Below are positions 1 through 5,100 of a stretch of 6,179 nucleotides of DNA, in pieces (the first letter of the stretch is position 1; the number at the start of each line of letters is the position of its first letter). Position numbers and translations under genes: made by a program. Below the pieces are notes generated by a model, which had not been told where the DNA came from, ran no database searches, and saw nothing but the letters and a program-made list of their open reading frames with translations. This DNA is from RGIG4608 sp964534905 (GTDB lineage: Bacteria; Bacillota; Clostridia; Oscillospirales; CAG-272), in the NCBI GenBank assembly GCA_964534905.1, contig CAZHPZ010000054.1:1-6179 (forward strand), written 5' to 3'.

Positions 1-774
1 GATTTTGCGGTATATAAACTCGAACACGGCAATCTGATAAACGGACAGGGCTTATCCGTCAATACGGTACTCGGCATTGTGTCCGTGTTAAAGCAAGCGT
101 TAAACGACGCCGTCGGTTTAGGCATTGTCGAAAAGGTATACGTTTCTTCTATTCGTTTACCGCAAGCGACCGAAAAGAAAATATCCGCTTTTGAACGGAG
201 CGAACAACAAAAGATAGAACAATTTTGTATTCGTTCCGAAAAAGCGAACTATATCGGCATTATCGTTTGTCTTTATACGGGCATTCGGTTGGGAGAGTTG
301 CTCGCACTCACTTGGTCGGATATAGATTTTGACCGCAGGATATTACATATCAGCAAAACGGTATACACGGCGAAAAAGGACGGCAAAAGAACAATAATCG
401 TTGACGTGCCGAAAACGAAAAATTCCGTCCGTTCCATTCCGTTATCTTATCAAGTGATACGACTTTTGAAGTCGCTAAAAAAGCAATCGAAATCGGTATA
501 CGTTATCGCCACAAAACACGGCGGCATTGTGTCGGAACGGTCGTATCAAAGAACGTTTGCAAGTATACTCGGGCGGTGCGGCGTGCCGTATAAAAATTTT
601 CATTCTCTCCGACACACGTTTGCGACACGGGCTTTGGAATACGGCATAGACGTGAAAACGTTGTCTGAAATTTTAGGGCACAAAAATGCATCGGTTACGC
701 TCAATCGCTATTCGCATTCGCTTATGAGTTATAAAGCGGATATGATGAACAAACTCGGAAAAATGCTGGAATGA
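1..774 (+). CDS. Tyrosine recombinase (phage/ICE-type integrase), 5'-truncated by the window edge
   Basis: Site-specific tyrosine recombinase that would cut and rejoin DNA at the attachment sites of a mobile element. The reading frame is open from base 1, so the N-terminus lies outside the window; the GTG at 79 is only an internal codon. The visible part starts in the helical core-binding domain (about codons 1-50, including SVNTVLGIVSVLKQALNDAV) and continues through the whole catalytic domain. Counting from the codon at 79, the catalytic set is complete: R70 in TGIRLGELL, a lysine in KTKNSVRSIPL (112 or 114), H175 and R178 in HSLRHTFATR, H201 in LGHKN, and the nucleophile Y211 in NRYSH. The protein therefore looks active rather than decayed. 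Leucine codons are mostly TTA/TTG here, whereas the mreC start uses mostly CTT, which fits a foreign origin. It is transcribed towards a tRNA-Leu, the usual layout at an integration site. The family assignment is firm; the element type is not visible. Confidence 0.95.
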   Translation, partial: DFAVYKLEHGNLINGQGLSVNTVLGIVSVLKQALNDAVGLGIVEKVYVSSIRLPQATEKKISAFERSEQQKIEQFCIRSEKANYIGIIVCLYTGIRLGELLALTWSDIDFDRRILHISKTVYTAKKDGKRTIIVDVPKTKNSVRSIPLSYQVIRLLKSLKKQSKSVYVIATKHGGIVSERSYQRTFASILGRCGVPYKNFHSLRHTFATRALEYGIDVKTLSEILGHKNASVTLNRYSHSLMSYKADMMNKLGKMLE

Positions 775-809
775 CGGAAAAACTATACTTTTTAGGAAAC
801 AGGATAAGC

Positions 810-851
810 GTAGGGGTAAAATTGCCGTCACTTCGTGACTTTACCCGCTAC
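810..851 (+). promoter_or_regulatory. Nested inverted repeat (hairpin) downstream of the integrase
   Basis: The outer arms are GTAG+GGGTAAA (810-820) and TTTACCC+CTAC (840-846, 848-851), with one bulged G at 847. Inside them sits a second perfect hairpin, GTCAC-TTC-GTGAC (827-839). No U run follows, so this is a poor intrinsic terminator. It could be a leader structure controlling the small gene at 925, an mRNA-end stabiliser for the integrase, or a protein-binding palindrome. The structure is seen directly; the role is inferred. Confidence 0.45.
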
Positions 852-860
852 TTACTCTTT

Positions 861-885
861 CGACAAGCGGGATACCCGCCTTTCG
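861..885 (+). promoter_or_regulatory. Second leader hairpin before the 61-residue gene
   Basis: A perfect GCGGG-ATA-CCCGC stem (867-879) lies inside a looser extension (CGA...TCG, 861-885, with mismatches). It lies 27 bases upstream of the Shine-Dalgarno of the next gene. Together with the hairpin at 810-851 it makes the 775-924 leader strongly structured. The trinucleotide loop and absence of a U run argue against a classic terminator. Confidence 0.35.
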
Positions 886-905
886 ATATATTCAAATTCA
901 AACAT

Positions 906-914
906 AAGGAGGAG
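906..914 (+). promoter_or_regulatory. Strong Shine-Dalgarno that sets a TTG start
   Basis: AAGGAGGAG at 906-914 is followed after 10 bases by TTG at 925-927. No ATG exists in this frame until the internal MM at codons 27-28, and the only upstream candidate, GTG at 835, lies inside a hairpin and has no comparable ribosome binding site. This site therefore fixes the start of the 61-residue gene at 925. Confidence 0.7.
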
Positions 915-924
915 ATTTTATAGG

Positions 925-1110
925 TTGACAAAAAGACACAAACAATCCTACGACTTGGATATTCCCGAATATCAGCTTGAATCTCTTGCAAGAGTTTTAC
1001 TACCGATGATGCAGGACTATCTTTCTTCGGAAGAAGGAAAGAAGGACTACGAGGAATGGCAAAAATCAAAACTGAATAAACAACAGAATAAAGAAAAAGA
1101 ACCCCATTGA
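925..1110 (+). CDS. Small acidic/lysine-rich hypothetical protein (61 aa) of the element
   Basis: The function is unknown. The predicted protein has 61 residues, starts at a TTG behind a near-consensus Shine-Dalgarno and ends at TGA. It begins with a basic stretch (TKRHKQSYDL), continues with a helix-prone core (IPEYQLESLARVLLPMMQDYLSSEEGKKDYEEWQ, residues 13-47) and ends in a highly charged Lys/Gln/Glu tail. There is no signal peptide, membrane segment or cysteine, so it should be cytosolic. From memory, small proteins with the pattern 'YDLxIPEYQxExLAR...LLP...Y..SEEGxxxFxxW' recur in Firmicutes mobile elements, which fits its place right after an integrase, but I cannot verify this. A role in excision or accessory control is only a guess. 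It lies 150 bases downstream of the integrase on the same strand and could be cotranscribed with it through the structured leader. Confidence 0.65.
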   Translation: MTKRHKQSYDLDIPEYQLESLARVLLPMMQDYLSSEEGKKDYEEWQKSKLNKQQNKEKEPH

Positions 1111-1120
1111 CACCAATGGG

Positions 1121-1155
1121 ATTAAACCGCAAATAAAGATTAAACGGCGGTAAAG
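1121..1155 (+). repeat. Imperfect tandem repeat, two copies of about 17-18 bp
   Basis: ATTAAACCGCAAATAAAG (1121-1138) is followed directly by ATTAAACGGCGGTAAAG (1139-1155). The motif GTAAAG recurs at 1150, 1164 and 1190. The repeats lie between the integrase module and the tRNA 3' end, where tyrosine recombinases such as Tn916 or lambda Int often have arm-type binding sites. The second copy overlaps a 6-bp hairpin, ACGGCG/CGCCGT (1144-1165). The binding role is inferred. Confidence 0.4.
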
Positions 1156-1183
1156 GGTTCGCCGTAAAGCCTAAGAAAACGGT

Positions 1184-1221
1184 AGGCAGGTAAAGCACAA
1201 ACGGCTCTACCTGCCTTTCTC
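1184..1221 (+). terminator. Probable intrinsic terminator of the integrase/small-gene unit
   Basis: A perfect 9-bp inverted repeat, AGGCAGGTA (1184-1192) and TACCTGCCT (1208-1216), encloses a 15-base loop and is followed by the pyrimidine-rich TTCTCTTT. It lies 73 bases after the stop of the 61-residue gene. The loop is large and the U run is interrupted, so it is weaker than the terminator at 1251-1303. It would end rightward transcription before it reaches the oppositely oriented tRNA. It could instead be a recombinase or accessory-factor site. Confidence 0.5.
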
Positions 1222-1250
1222 TTTAAGGATTGAAATTCTCAAATTCGTCT

Positions 1251-1303
1251 ATAAAACAAAATAGCCCGAACTTCTTACCGATGGTAAAAAAGTTCAAGCT
1301 ATT
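1251..1303 (-). terminator. Strong intrinsic terminator of tRNA-Leu
   Basis: On the minus strand, 6 bases after the encoded CCA, the arm AATAGCTTGAACTT (1303-1290) pairs with AAGTTCGGGCTATT (1273-1260) over 14 positions, two of them G-U. Inside it is a smaller TTACC-ATC-GGTAA stem. A U-rich run TTTTGTTTTAT follows. The two G-U pairs and the U run work only on the minus strand, so this belongs to the tRNA transcript. Confidence 0.85.
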
Positions 1304-1308
1304 AAGAC

Positions 1309-1394
1309 TTGGTGCACCAAAAAGGACTTGAACCTTCACGTTTTGCAACACCGGATCCTAAGTCCGGCGCGTCTGCCAATTCCGCCATTGGTGC
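1309..1394. other. Candidate attachment (attB/attL-like) region at the 3' part of tRNA-Leu
   Basis: An integrase gene converges on the 3' end of this tRNA, which is where tyrosine recombinases commonly integrate, usually leaving an intact tRNA at the integrase-proximal junction. The exact core is not visible because the second direct-repeat copy would lie outside the window to the left. The most likely core is the T-arm and acceptor segment (about 1309-1335). This is an inference from gene arrangement only. Confidence 0.35.
1310..1394 (-). tRNA. tRNA-Leu (anticodon UAG), CCA encoded
   Basis: A complete 85-base class II tRNA including CCA. The acceptor stem is GCACCAA (1394-1388) with TTGGTGC (1320-1314), 7 bp perfect, then discriminator A (1313, as required for leucine tRNAs) and CCA (1312-1310). 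The D arm is GCG/CGC with the loop GAATTGGCAGA. The anticodon stem is CCGGA/TCCGG with the loop CTTAGGA, giving anticodon UAG, which reads CUA and other CUN codons. The long variable arm is built on GTT-GCAA-AAC. The T arm is GAAGG-TTCAAGT-CCTTT with one G-U pair. All standard features are intact, so it should be functional. Its 5' end is only 27 bases from the stop of the 77-residue gene, and a strong terminator follows. It is the likely target of the neighbouring integrase. Confidence 0.97.
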
Positions 1395-1398
1395 ATAT

Positions 1399-1418
1399 TC
1401 GAGGGAAAATCCCCTCGA
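1399..1418 (-). other. Hairpin between the 77-residue gene and tRNA-Leu
   Basis: A perfect 7-bp stem, TCGAGGG and CCCTCGA, with the loop GATTTT on the minus strand, begins 3 bases after the TAA stop. No U run follows (ATATGC then the tRNA), so it should not terminate transcription. It is a plausible stable mRNA 3' end left after RNase P/endonuclease cleavage frees the tRNA. Confidence 0.5.
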
Positions 1419-1420
1419 TT

Positions 1421-1450
1421 ATTATGCGTTTTCTTTAAGCCATGCGTCAG
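1421..1450 (-). promoter_or_regulatory. Weak candidate promoter for tRNA-Leu inside the 77-residue gene
   Basis: On the minus strand CTGACG (1450-1445) and CATAAT (1426-1421) are separated by 18 bases. This would start a transcript around 1414, inside the hairpin at 1399-1418 and about 20 bases before the tRNA. Both boxes match the consensus only in part. It is the only alternative I see to cotranscription with the upstream gene. Confidence 0.25.
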
Positions 1451-1655
1451 CGGACGCCTTGCTCATTCTCTTAATGCTCTCGGTGGGATGGATGGACTCG
1501 GAACCGCCGTTTGCATAAAGATAATAATTTCCCTTTTCGGTAACGAAAAGAATCTCCTCATATCCCGTGGGGTCACCGTAGTGTCCTACCGTAACCTTCT
1601 TAAGGAGCTCATCCTTTTCCGTATCGTAAGTAACCTTGCAAATTATCTTATTCAT
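1422..1655 (-). CDS. Small hypothetical protein (77 aa) upstream of tRNA-Leu
   Basis: The function is unknown. The gene is well supported: the ATG at 1655 has AAGGAG (1668-1663) 7 bases upstream, preceded by a consensus promoter, and it ends with TAA. The protein begins with a likely beta strand (KIICKVTYDT), has a glycine-rich middle (GHYGDPTGYEEILFVTEKGNYY followed by LYANGGSESIHP) and ends with a helix (SKASADAWLKEN). No signal peptide or membrane segment is present. The pattern 'xxKGxYxLYxxGG....I.....xxAxxWL' resembles, from memory, small uncharacterised proteins of Firmicutes genomes and mobile elements that also combine a KG-aromatic strand, a GG turn and a C-terminal A..WL helix. That link is tentative. 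It is the first gene of a unit that probably also contains tRNA-Leu. Confidence 0.8.
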   Translation of the reverse strand: MNKIICKVTYDTEKDELLKKVTVGHYGDPTGYEEILFVTEKGNYYLYANGGSESIHPTESIKRMSKASADAWLKENA

Positions 1656-1685
1656 TGCTTATCTCCTTATTTAATTTACTTCCAT

Positions 1686-1714
1686 ATTATATACTTTTTT
1701 CTTGAATTTGTCAA
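1686..1714 (-). promoter_or_regulatory. Consensus sigma-A promoter of the 77-residue gene
   Basis: TTGACA (1714-1709) and TATAAT (1691-1686) are separated by exactly 17 bases, a perfect match to the housekeeping promoter consensus. Transcription would start near 1679, about 24 bases before the ATG at 1655, leaving just enough room for the AAGGAG site. The upstream stretch (1715-1722) is A/T-rich. A perfect consensus suggests high constitutive expression, as expected if the transcript also delivers tRNA-Leu. Confidence 0.9.
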
Positions 1715-1791
1715 ACGTTTTTTAACATTTCTACCCATTATACAAAAAGCATAAAATACGAATTATGTTATTATTCAAAATATCCAAATTT

Positions 1792-3546
1792 CTATTTACG
1801 TTCATCTTTTTTCAGCTTAAACATAAATTCAAACATACGCTCAACCTGATATTCAAGTACGTCGTCCGGCGCGATATTAGTCACACCGCCTATTATAGGA
1901 GCTTGTGATATCGCATTTTTAATTTGTATTATCTTATCATAAACGAACGGCTTGCCCGGAATTTCCTTTTGATGAGCCTCAAAATATCCGTTTTTATATA
2001 CAAGCTTTAGCAAAAGCGTACAGGGAGTTTCAAGGAAATCTATCCTTATTTTCAATACCCTCTCCCTCTCCTCGTTTGTGGCAAAGCAGCCCGTCGCGCC
2101 TATATAAAACGGGGTATTATGAATGTATATATTCGAATATTCCGGTTCTCCGAAGCCGAGGGGAAAATGATATGCTTCGTCGTTTTGCTCGTAATGCATA
2201 TACATTTTTCCGTTTTCCACGGCAAAAGAAAGCGACTTAAATCCCTTGGAATAATTATTTTCGACCACCTGCCAAACAAGCGGCAATATTCCGACGCTTG
2301 CCATTCTCTTGTCGTCGCTGACAAGTCTTATACCGTCAAGGTCCTTACATTCGGGCGGCAAAAATCCGAGCTTGTATTTTTTCAGCTCAGCATGAGAAAG
2401 AGTTACAAAATTCCGACTGACGCCTATTCTTTTAAGCGTTGCATCAAGATACCTTTTATCTGCGTAATTTCTTTTATACGGCTCTGCAAATTTTTTATCA
2501 AAATGCTTTTGTACTATGGCAAAATAATTACTTTGCTGAAACAGTTCATCATTTCCGGCATTGCTAACTATAACTATGCCGTTCTTTTTGAAGCACCAAA
2601 CGTTTTGGCCGAGCATCCCGTTAAAAAGCACTTGATCCTCGGTTTTATTTACCCACATTTGAAATCCGTAATTGAATCCGTATGAGGAATCCTTACTTCT
2701 TGCGTGTACCCTGGCGGCATTTTTCAGATATTTCTCGGAAATGATTCTTTTTCCGTTCCATATGCCACCGTTCAAAAGCATAACTCCGATCTTTGCAAAA
2801 TCACAGGGGGTTATATACAAGCCCCAACCGCCGTATTCTATTCCCTCGGCACTTTTTTCCCAATAATAATTATTTATGCCGAGAGGTGCAAAAAGTCTAT
2901 CCTCAAGATAGTCGGAAAGCCCCTCTCCGCTGACTTTTTTTACGATGCAGGAGAGCATATAGGTATTTGTGCTGTTATAAAAGAATTTTTCTCCGGGGTC
3001 ATGCGTAAGCGGTGTATTCACAAACGCCTTGAACAGGCTTTTCTCATTCATCGCTCCGGTTTCCTCAAGAGCAGTCATTCCGCTTTGCATAGTAAGCAGA
3101 TCATATACCGTCATACCGCGCATTCTATGCTTTTCAATAGCGTTCATCTCGCTCTCAAATATTTCGTCAAGTCTTGTATTCAATGAGATTTTGCCCTCAT
3201 CTATAAGCATACCGACAGCTATCGATGTAACGCTCTTACACGCCGAAAAGGTTGATTTCCATATTCCCTTTTTGTGAGATCCGAAATATGCTTCGCACAA
3301 AATGCGTCCGTTTCTGACTATAACCACATTATGCATATTAATGCTTTGATCTCTGTATATCTCATCAAGAAACTGTGCAATCTCACGTGAGGAGACACCT
3401 TGATTCTCGGGAATATCCGATGGCATATCCGTAAGTGCCGAGCCGTATTCAAAGCACGGCTTTCCCGCAGTTGCGGGCAGAATGCCGCGTCTGCTGTTGT
3501 TTATATCCAAGAGTCGTGTAAGCATGGTTATTTTTTTAAGCGGCAT
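1792..3546 (-). CDS. Serine hydrolase of the beta-lactamase/class C (AmpC, PF00144-like) family with a C-terminal extension
   Basis: 584 residues from the ATG at 3546. I prefer this start to the in-frame ATG at 3576 because AGGAGG sits 6 bases before it, whereas the longer form would overlap nth and add a Lys/Arg/Asn-rich tail. Residues about 50-350 form the penicillin-recognising serine hydrolase fold. The nucleophile motif is S101-A-C-K104 in FSACKSVTS, the second motif is Y190-N-S192, and in the third-motif position FNG (308-310) followed by GQ (313-314) replaces KTG/HxG. The family signature GGWGLYITPCDFAKIGVMLLNGG is clear. Residues about 375-584 form a beta-rich extension I cannot name. 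No signal peptide or membrane segment is visible, so it should be cytosolic, which argues against a classic secreted beta-lactamase. An esterase, amidase or peptidase activity is more likely; the substrate is unknown. The gene lies 10 bases after nth and is probably in the mreC-nth operon. No convincing terminator follows. Confidence 0.88.
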   Translation of the reverse strand: MPLKKITMLTRLLDINNSRRGILPATAGKPCFEYGSALTDMPSDIPENQGVSSREIAQFLDEIYRDQSINMHNVVIVRNGRILCEAYFGSHKKGIWKSTFSACKSVTSIAVGMLIDEGKISLNTRLDEIFESEMNAIEKHRMRGMTVYDLLTMQSGMTALEETGAMNEKSLFKAFVNTPLTHDPGEKFFYNSTNTYMLSCIVKKVSGEGLSDYLEDRLFAPLGINNYYWEKSAEGIEYGGWGLYITPCDFAKIGVMLLNGGIWNGKRIISEKYLKNAARVHARSKDSSYGFNYGFQMWVNKTEDQVLFNGMLGQNVWCFKKNGIVIVSNAGNDELFQQSNYFAIVQKHFDKKFAEPYKRNYADKRYLDATLKRIGVSRNFVTLSHAELKKYKLGFLPPECKDLDGIRLVSDDKRMASVGILPLVWQVVENNYSKGFKSLSFAVENGKMYMHYEQNDEAYHFPLGFGEPEYSNIYIHNTPFYIGATGCFATNEERERVLKIRIDFLETPCTLLLKLVYKNGYFEAHQKEIPGKPFVYDKIIQIKNAISQAPIIGGVTNIAPDDVLEYQVERMFEFMFKLKKDERK

Positions 3547-3552
3547 AAGATT

Positions 3553-3558
3553 CCTCCT
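3553..3558 (-). promoter_or_regulatory. Shine-Dalgarno AGGAGG overlapping the nth stop codon
   Basis: On the minus strand the nth stop TAG (3559-3557) overlaps AGGAGG (3558-3553), which is followed after 6 bases by the ATG at 3546. This sets the hydrolase start and suggests that ribosomes finishing nth help start the next gene. Confidence 0.85.
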
Positions 3559-4213
3559 ATTTTTCTTCTTTTTCACCGTAGCTGCAAAGATGAATTATCG
3601 GACAGTCGCTGCATCTCGGCTTTTTAGCCGAGCAATAATCTCTGCCAAACTGAACTATTCTATGACAGAGGTCGCTCTGCTCATTCGGTTCAACAAGATC
3701 ACTCATTATTATTTCCACCTTATACGGATCCTTAAGCGTTTCGGGATACATTCCGAGACGTCCGCAAATTCTTATCATGTGTGTATCCGCAACAATAGCG
3801 GGCTTATGATAAATATCTCCGAGTAAAAGATTCGCTATCTTGCGTCCGACTCCCGAAAGCTTAAGAAGCTCGTCCATCTCGTCAGGAAGCACTCCGTCAT
3901 ATATATCTACAAGTGCGGTACATGATTCCTTAATGCTTTTTGCCTTGCCTCTGTAAAGGCCGCAAGGACGTATTATTTCTTCAATCTGCTCGACATCTGC
4001 ACGCGCCAAGCTTTCACAGGTAGGAAATTTCGCAAAGAGCTCTCGGCATACAATATTTACACGCAGATCTGTGCATTGAGCCGAAAGTCTGCCCATAACA
4101 AGAAGTTTCCACGGCTCTCCGTTGTATTCAAGGGCACAGGATGCGTCGGGATATACTTTTTTCAATTCTTCTGTTATAAGAGATATTCTTTTTTTCTTGT
4201 CAAGCTTATCCAT
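3557..4213 (-). CDS. nth: Endonuclease III (bifunctional DNA glycosylase/AP lyase)
   Basis: Base-excision repair enzyme that removes oxidised pyrimidines and nicks the abasic site. Its 218 residues are close to the usual length (E. coli Nth, 211). Visible features are LSAQCTD (43-49), matching the conserved LSAQ(T/A)TD; the helix-hairpin-helix KLSGVGRKIANLLL (118-131) with catalytic K125; the catalytic aspartate D143 in ADTH; and the [4Fe-4S] cluster cysteines C194-x6-C201-x2-C204-x5-C210. All key residues are present, so it should be active. The ATG at 4213 lies one base after the mreC stop (TAATATG), and its ribosome site GGTGGAG (4224-4218) is inside the mreC 3' end, indicating translational coupling. 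The hydrolase follows after 10 bases. No promoter of its own is visible. Confidence 0.96.
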   Translation of the reverse strand: MDKLDKKKRISLITEELKKVYPDASCALEYNGEPWKLLVMGRLSAQCTDLRVNIVCRELFAKFPTCESLARADVEQIEEIIRPCGLYRGKAKSIKESCTALVDIYDGVLPDEMDELLKLSGVGRKIANLLLGDIYHKPAIVADTHMIRICGRLGMYPETLKDPYKVEIIMSDLVEPNEQSDLCHRIVQFGRDYCSAKKPRCSDCPIIHLCSYGEKEEK

Positions 4214-4214
4214 A

Positions 4215-5042
4215 TTACTCCACCGTATACGATTTTATTATCATAACTCTTCCGAGGGTGTTAATATCCACGGCGGTATCCACGGTTGCGATTACGGATC
4301 TGCTCGCCTCGTCGACCGTAACGCTTTTAACAGTACCGATTTTTATACCGTAAGGATAGATACTTCCCTTTCCGCTTGAAATGACAGTATCGCCGACGGC
4401 TATATCGTCAAAGCTTGAAAGTCCCGTTGTATAATGAAATCTGCAAGAAGCGTCCGTATATCCGTCGGCAATTCCGACCAAAGCGCTTCTCTCTATTATC
4501 GCACCTACGGATGACGAAACGTCTGTAATACAGACCACCTCACATGAGGTAAGTCCGACCTCGCTTACTCTGCCTACGAGTCCCTGACCGGTTATTACCG
4601 CCATACCCGTTTCAATTCCATGCAAGGAGCCCTTATTAAGAGTCAGGGTTTGATGTGCTCCACCGGCATTTTTGCCTATTACTGAAGCATCCTCAAGCTC
4701 AAACGAGGTATTATGATTTTTTACGTCAAGAAAATCTCTTAACCAAGCATTTTCTTCCTTTAGCACCTCAAGATCACTCTTTAGCTTTTTCAGTTCATCA
4801 TTCTCCTCGCGCAAAGCCTGATTTTCCTCAAGAAGTCTGTCAAATTCGGTGAAATAATCGGTAAAGCCCTTAATACCGTTTGCGCAAAAATTAAACACAG
4901 CCCTGACAGGAGTCGATACGACATTGAATGCGTCCTTTAAAAACCATGAGTTTCCGCCAACCGACAGTACGACTGAAAAAGCCGTAAGACAAAGTGCTAC
5001 GGTAAGACATATAAGAAAAAATTTATTCTTAAAAATACGCAT
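4215..5042 (-). CDS. mreC: Rod-shape-determining protein MreC
   Basis: Membrane-anchored scaffold of the elongation machinery that links MreB filaments, MreD and the peptidoglycan synthases RodA/PBP2 outside the membrane. The 275 residues are of normal length. A short basic N-terminus (MRIFKNK) precedes one transmembrane helix (about 8-28), a coiled coil follows (about 65-104: heptad-like LLEENQALREENDELKKL) and then the two-part beta domain (about 115-272), with typical MreC stretches such as LNKGSLHGIETGMAVI, GLVGRVSEVG, YPYGIKIGTV and VDINTLGRVMII. The ATG at 5042 has AGAGG a few bases upstream. Most genomes place mreC between mreB and mreD; here it follows the transketolase pair and is directly coupled to nth. 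MreB and MreD must be encoded elsewhere if the cell uses this system. A hairpin with a short U run lies just upstream, and I see no clear promoter for mreC. Confidence 0.95.
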   Translation of the reverse strand: MRIFKNKFFLICLTVALCLTAFSVVLSVGGNSWFLKDAFNVVSTPVRAVFNFCANGIKGFTDYFTEFDRLLEENQALREENDELKKLKSDLEVLKEENAWLRDFLDVKNHNTSFELEDASVIGKNAGGAHQTLTLNKGSLHGIETGMAVITGQGLVGRVSEVGLTSCEVVCITDVSSSVGAIIERSALVGIADGYTDASCRFHYTTGLSSFDDIAVGDTVISSGKGSIYPYGIKIGTVKSVTVDEASRSVIATVDTAVDINTLGRVMIIKSYTVE

Positions 5043-5063
5043 TTCAACCTCTTTCTATCTCAA

Positions 5064-5085
5064 AATGGGGCACAAAAGCCCCATT
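5064..5085 (-). terminator. Weak intrinsic terminator or attenuator between transketolase and mreC
   Basis: A perfect 8-bp stem, AATGGGGC (5085-5078) and GCCCCATT (5071-5064), with the loop TTTTGT is followed on the minus strand by only a short U run (ATTTTGAG). It begins 15 bases after the transketolase stop and ends about 20 bases before the mreC start. The stem is stable but the U run is short, so partial read-through into mreC is likely. Confidence 0.55.
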
Positions 5086-5100
5086 CTGAAAACGTAAAAA

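Noticed and set aside
835..924. GTG at 835 as the start of the small gene
   Set aside because: It lies inside a hairpin stem and has no ribosome binding site, whereas the TTG at 925 has AAGGAGGAG at good spacing.
1111..1119. CACCAATGG, identical to nine bases of the 5' end of tRNA-Leu but on the other strand
   Set aside because: It is short, inverted relative to the tRNA, part of another hairpin, and covers the wrong end of the tRNA for an attachment repeat, so it is probably chance.
848..1198. Minus-strand open frame of 116 codons
   Set aside because: It covers the leader, the 61-residue gene and the repeat region in antisense, and no ribosome site or motif supports it.
1309..1518. Plus-strand open frame of 69 codons
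   Set aside because: It runs antisense through the tRNA-Leu and into the 77-residue gene; both of those are well supported.
1737..1742. Second TATAAT on the minus strand
   Set aside because: There is no acceptable -35 box at 16-18 bases, and the downstream promoter at 1686-1714 is a perfect consensus.
1743..1771. Possible terminator after the hydrolase (CATAA/TTATG stem followed by CTTTTTG on the minus strand)
   Set aside because: The stem is only 5 bp, nearly all A-T, with an 8-base loop, which is too weak to call.
2119..3186. Long plus-strand open frames (2119-2685 and 2704-3186)
   Set aside because: They lie antisense within the hydrolase gene, which has clear family motifs; their translations look like random antisense products with no domain or good ribosome site.
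3547..3576. Longer hydrolase form starting at the ATG at 3576
   Set aside because: It would overlap the end of nth by 20 bases and add only a Lys/Arg/Asn-rich tail. The ATG at 3546 has a perfect AGGAGG at 6 bases.
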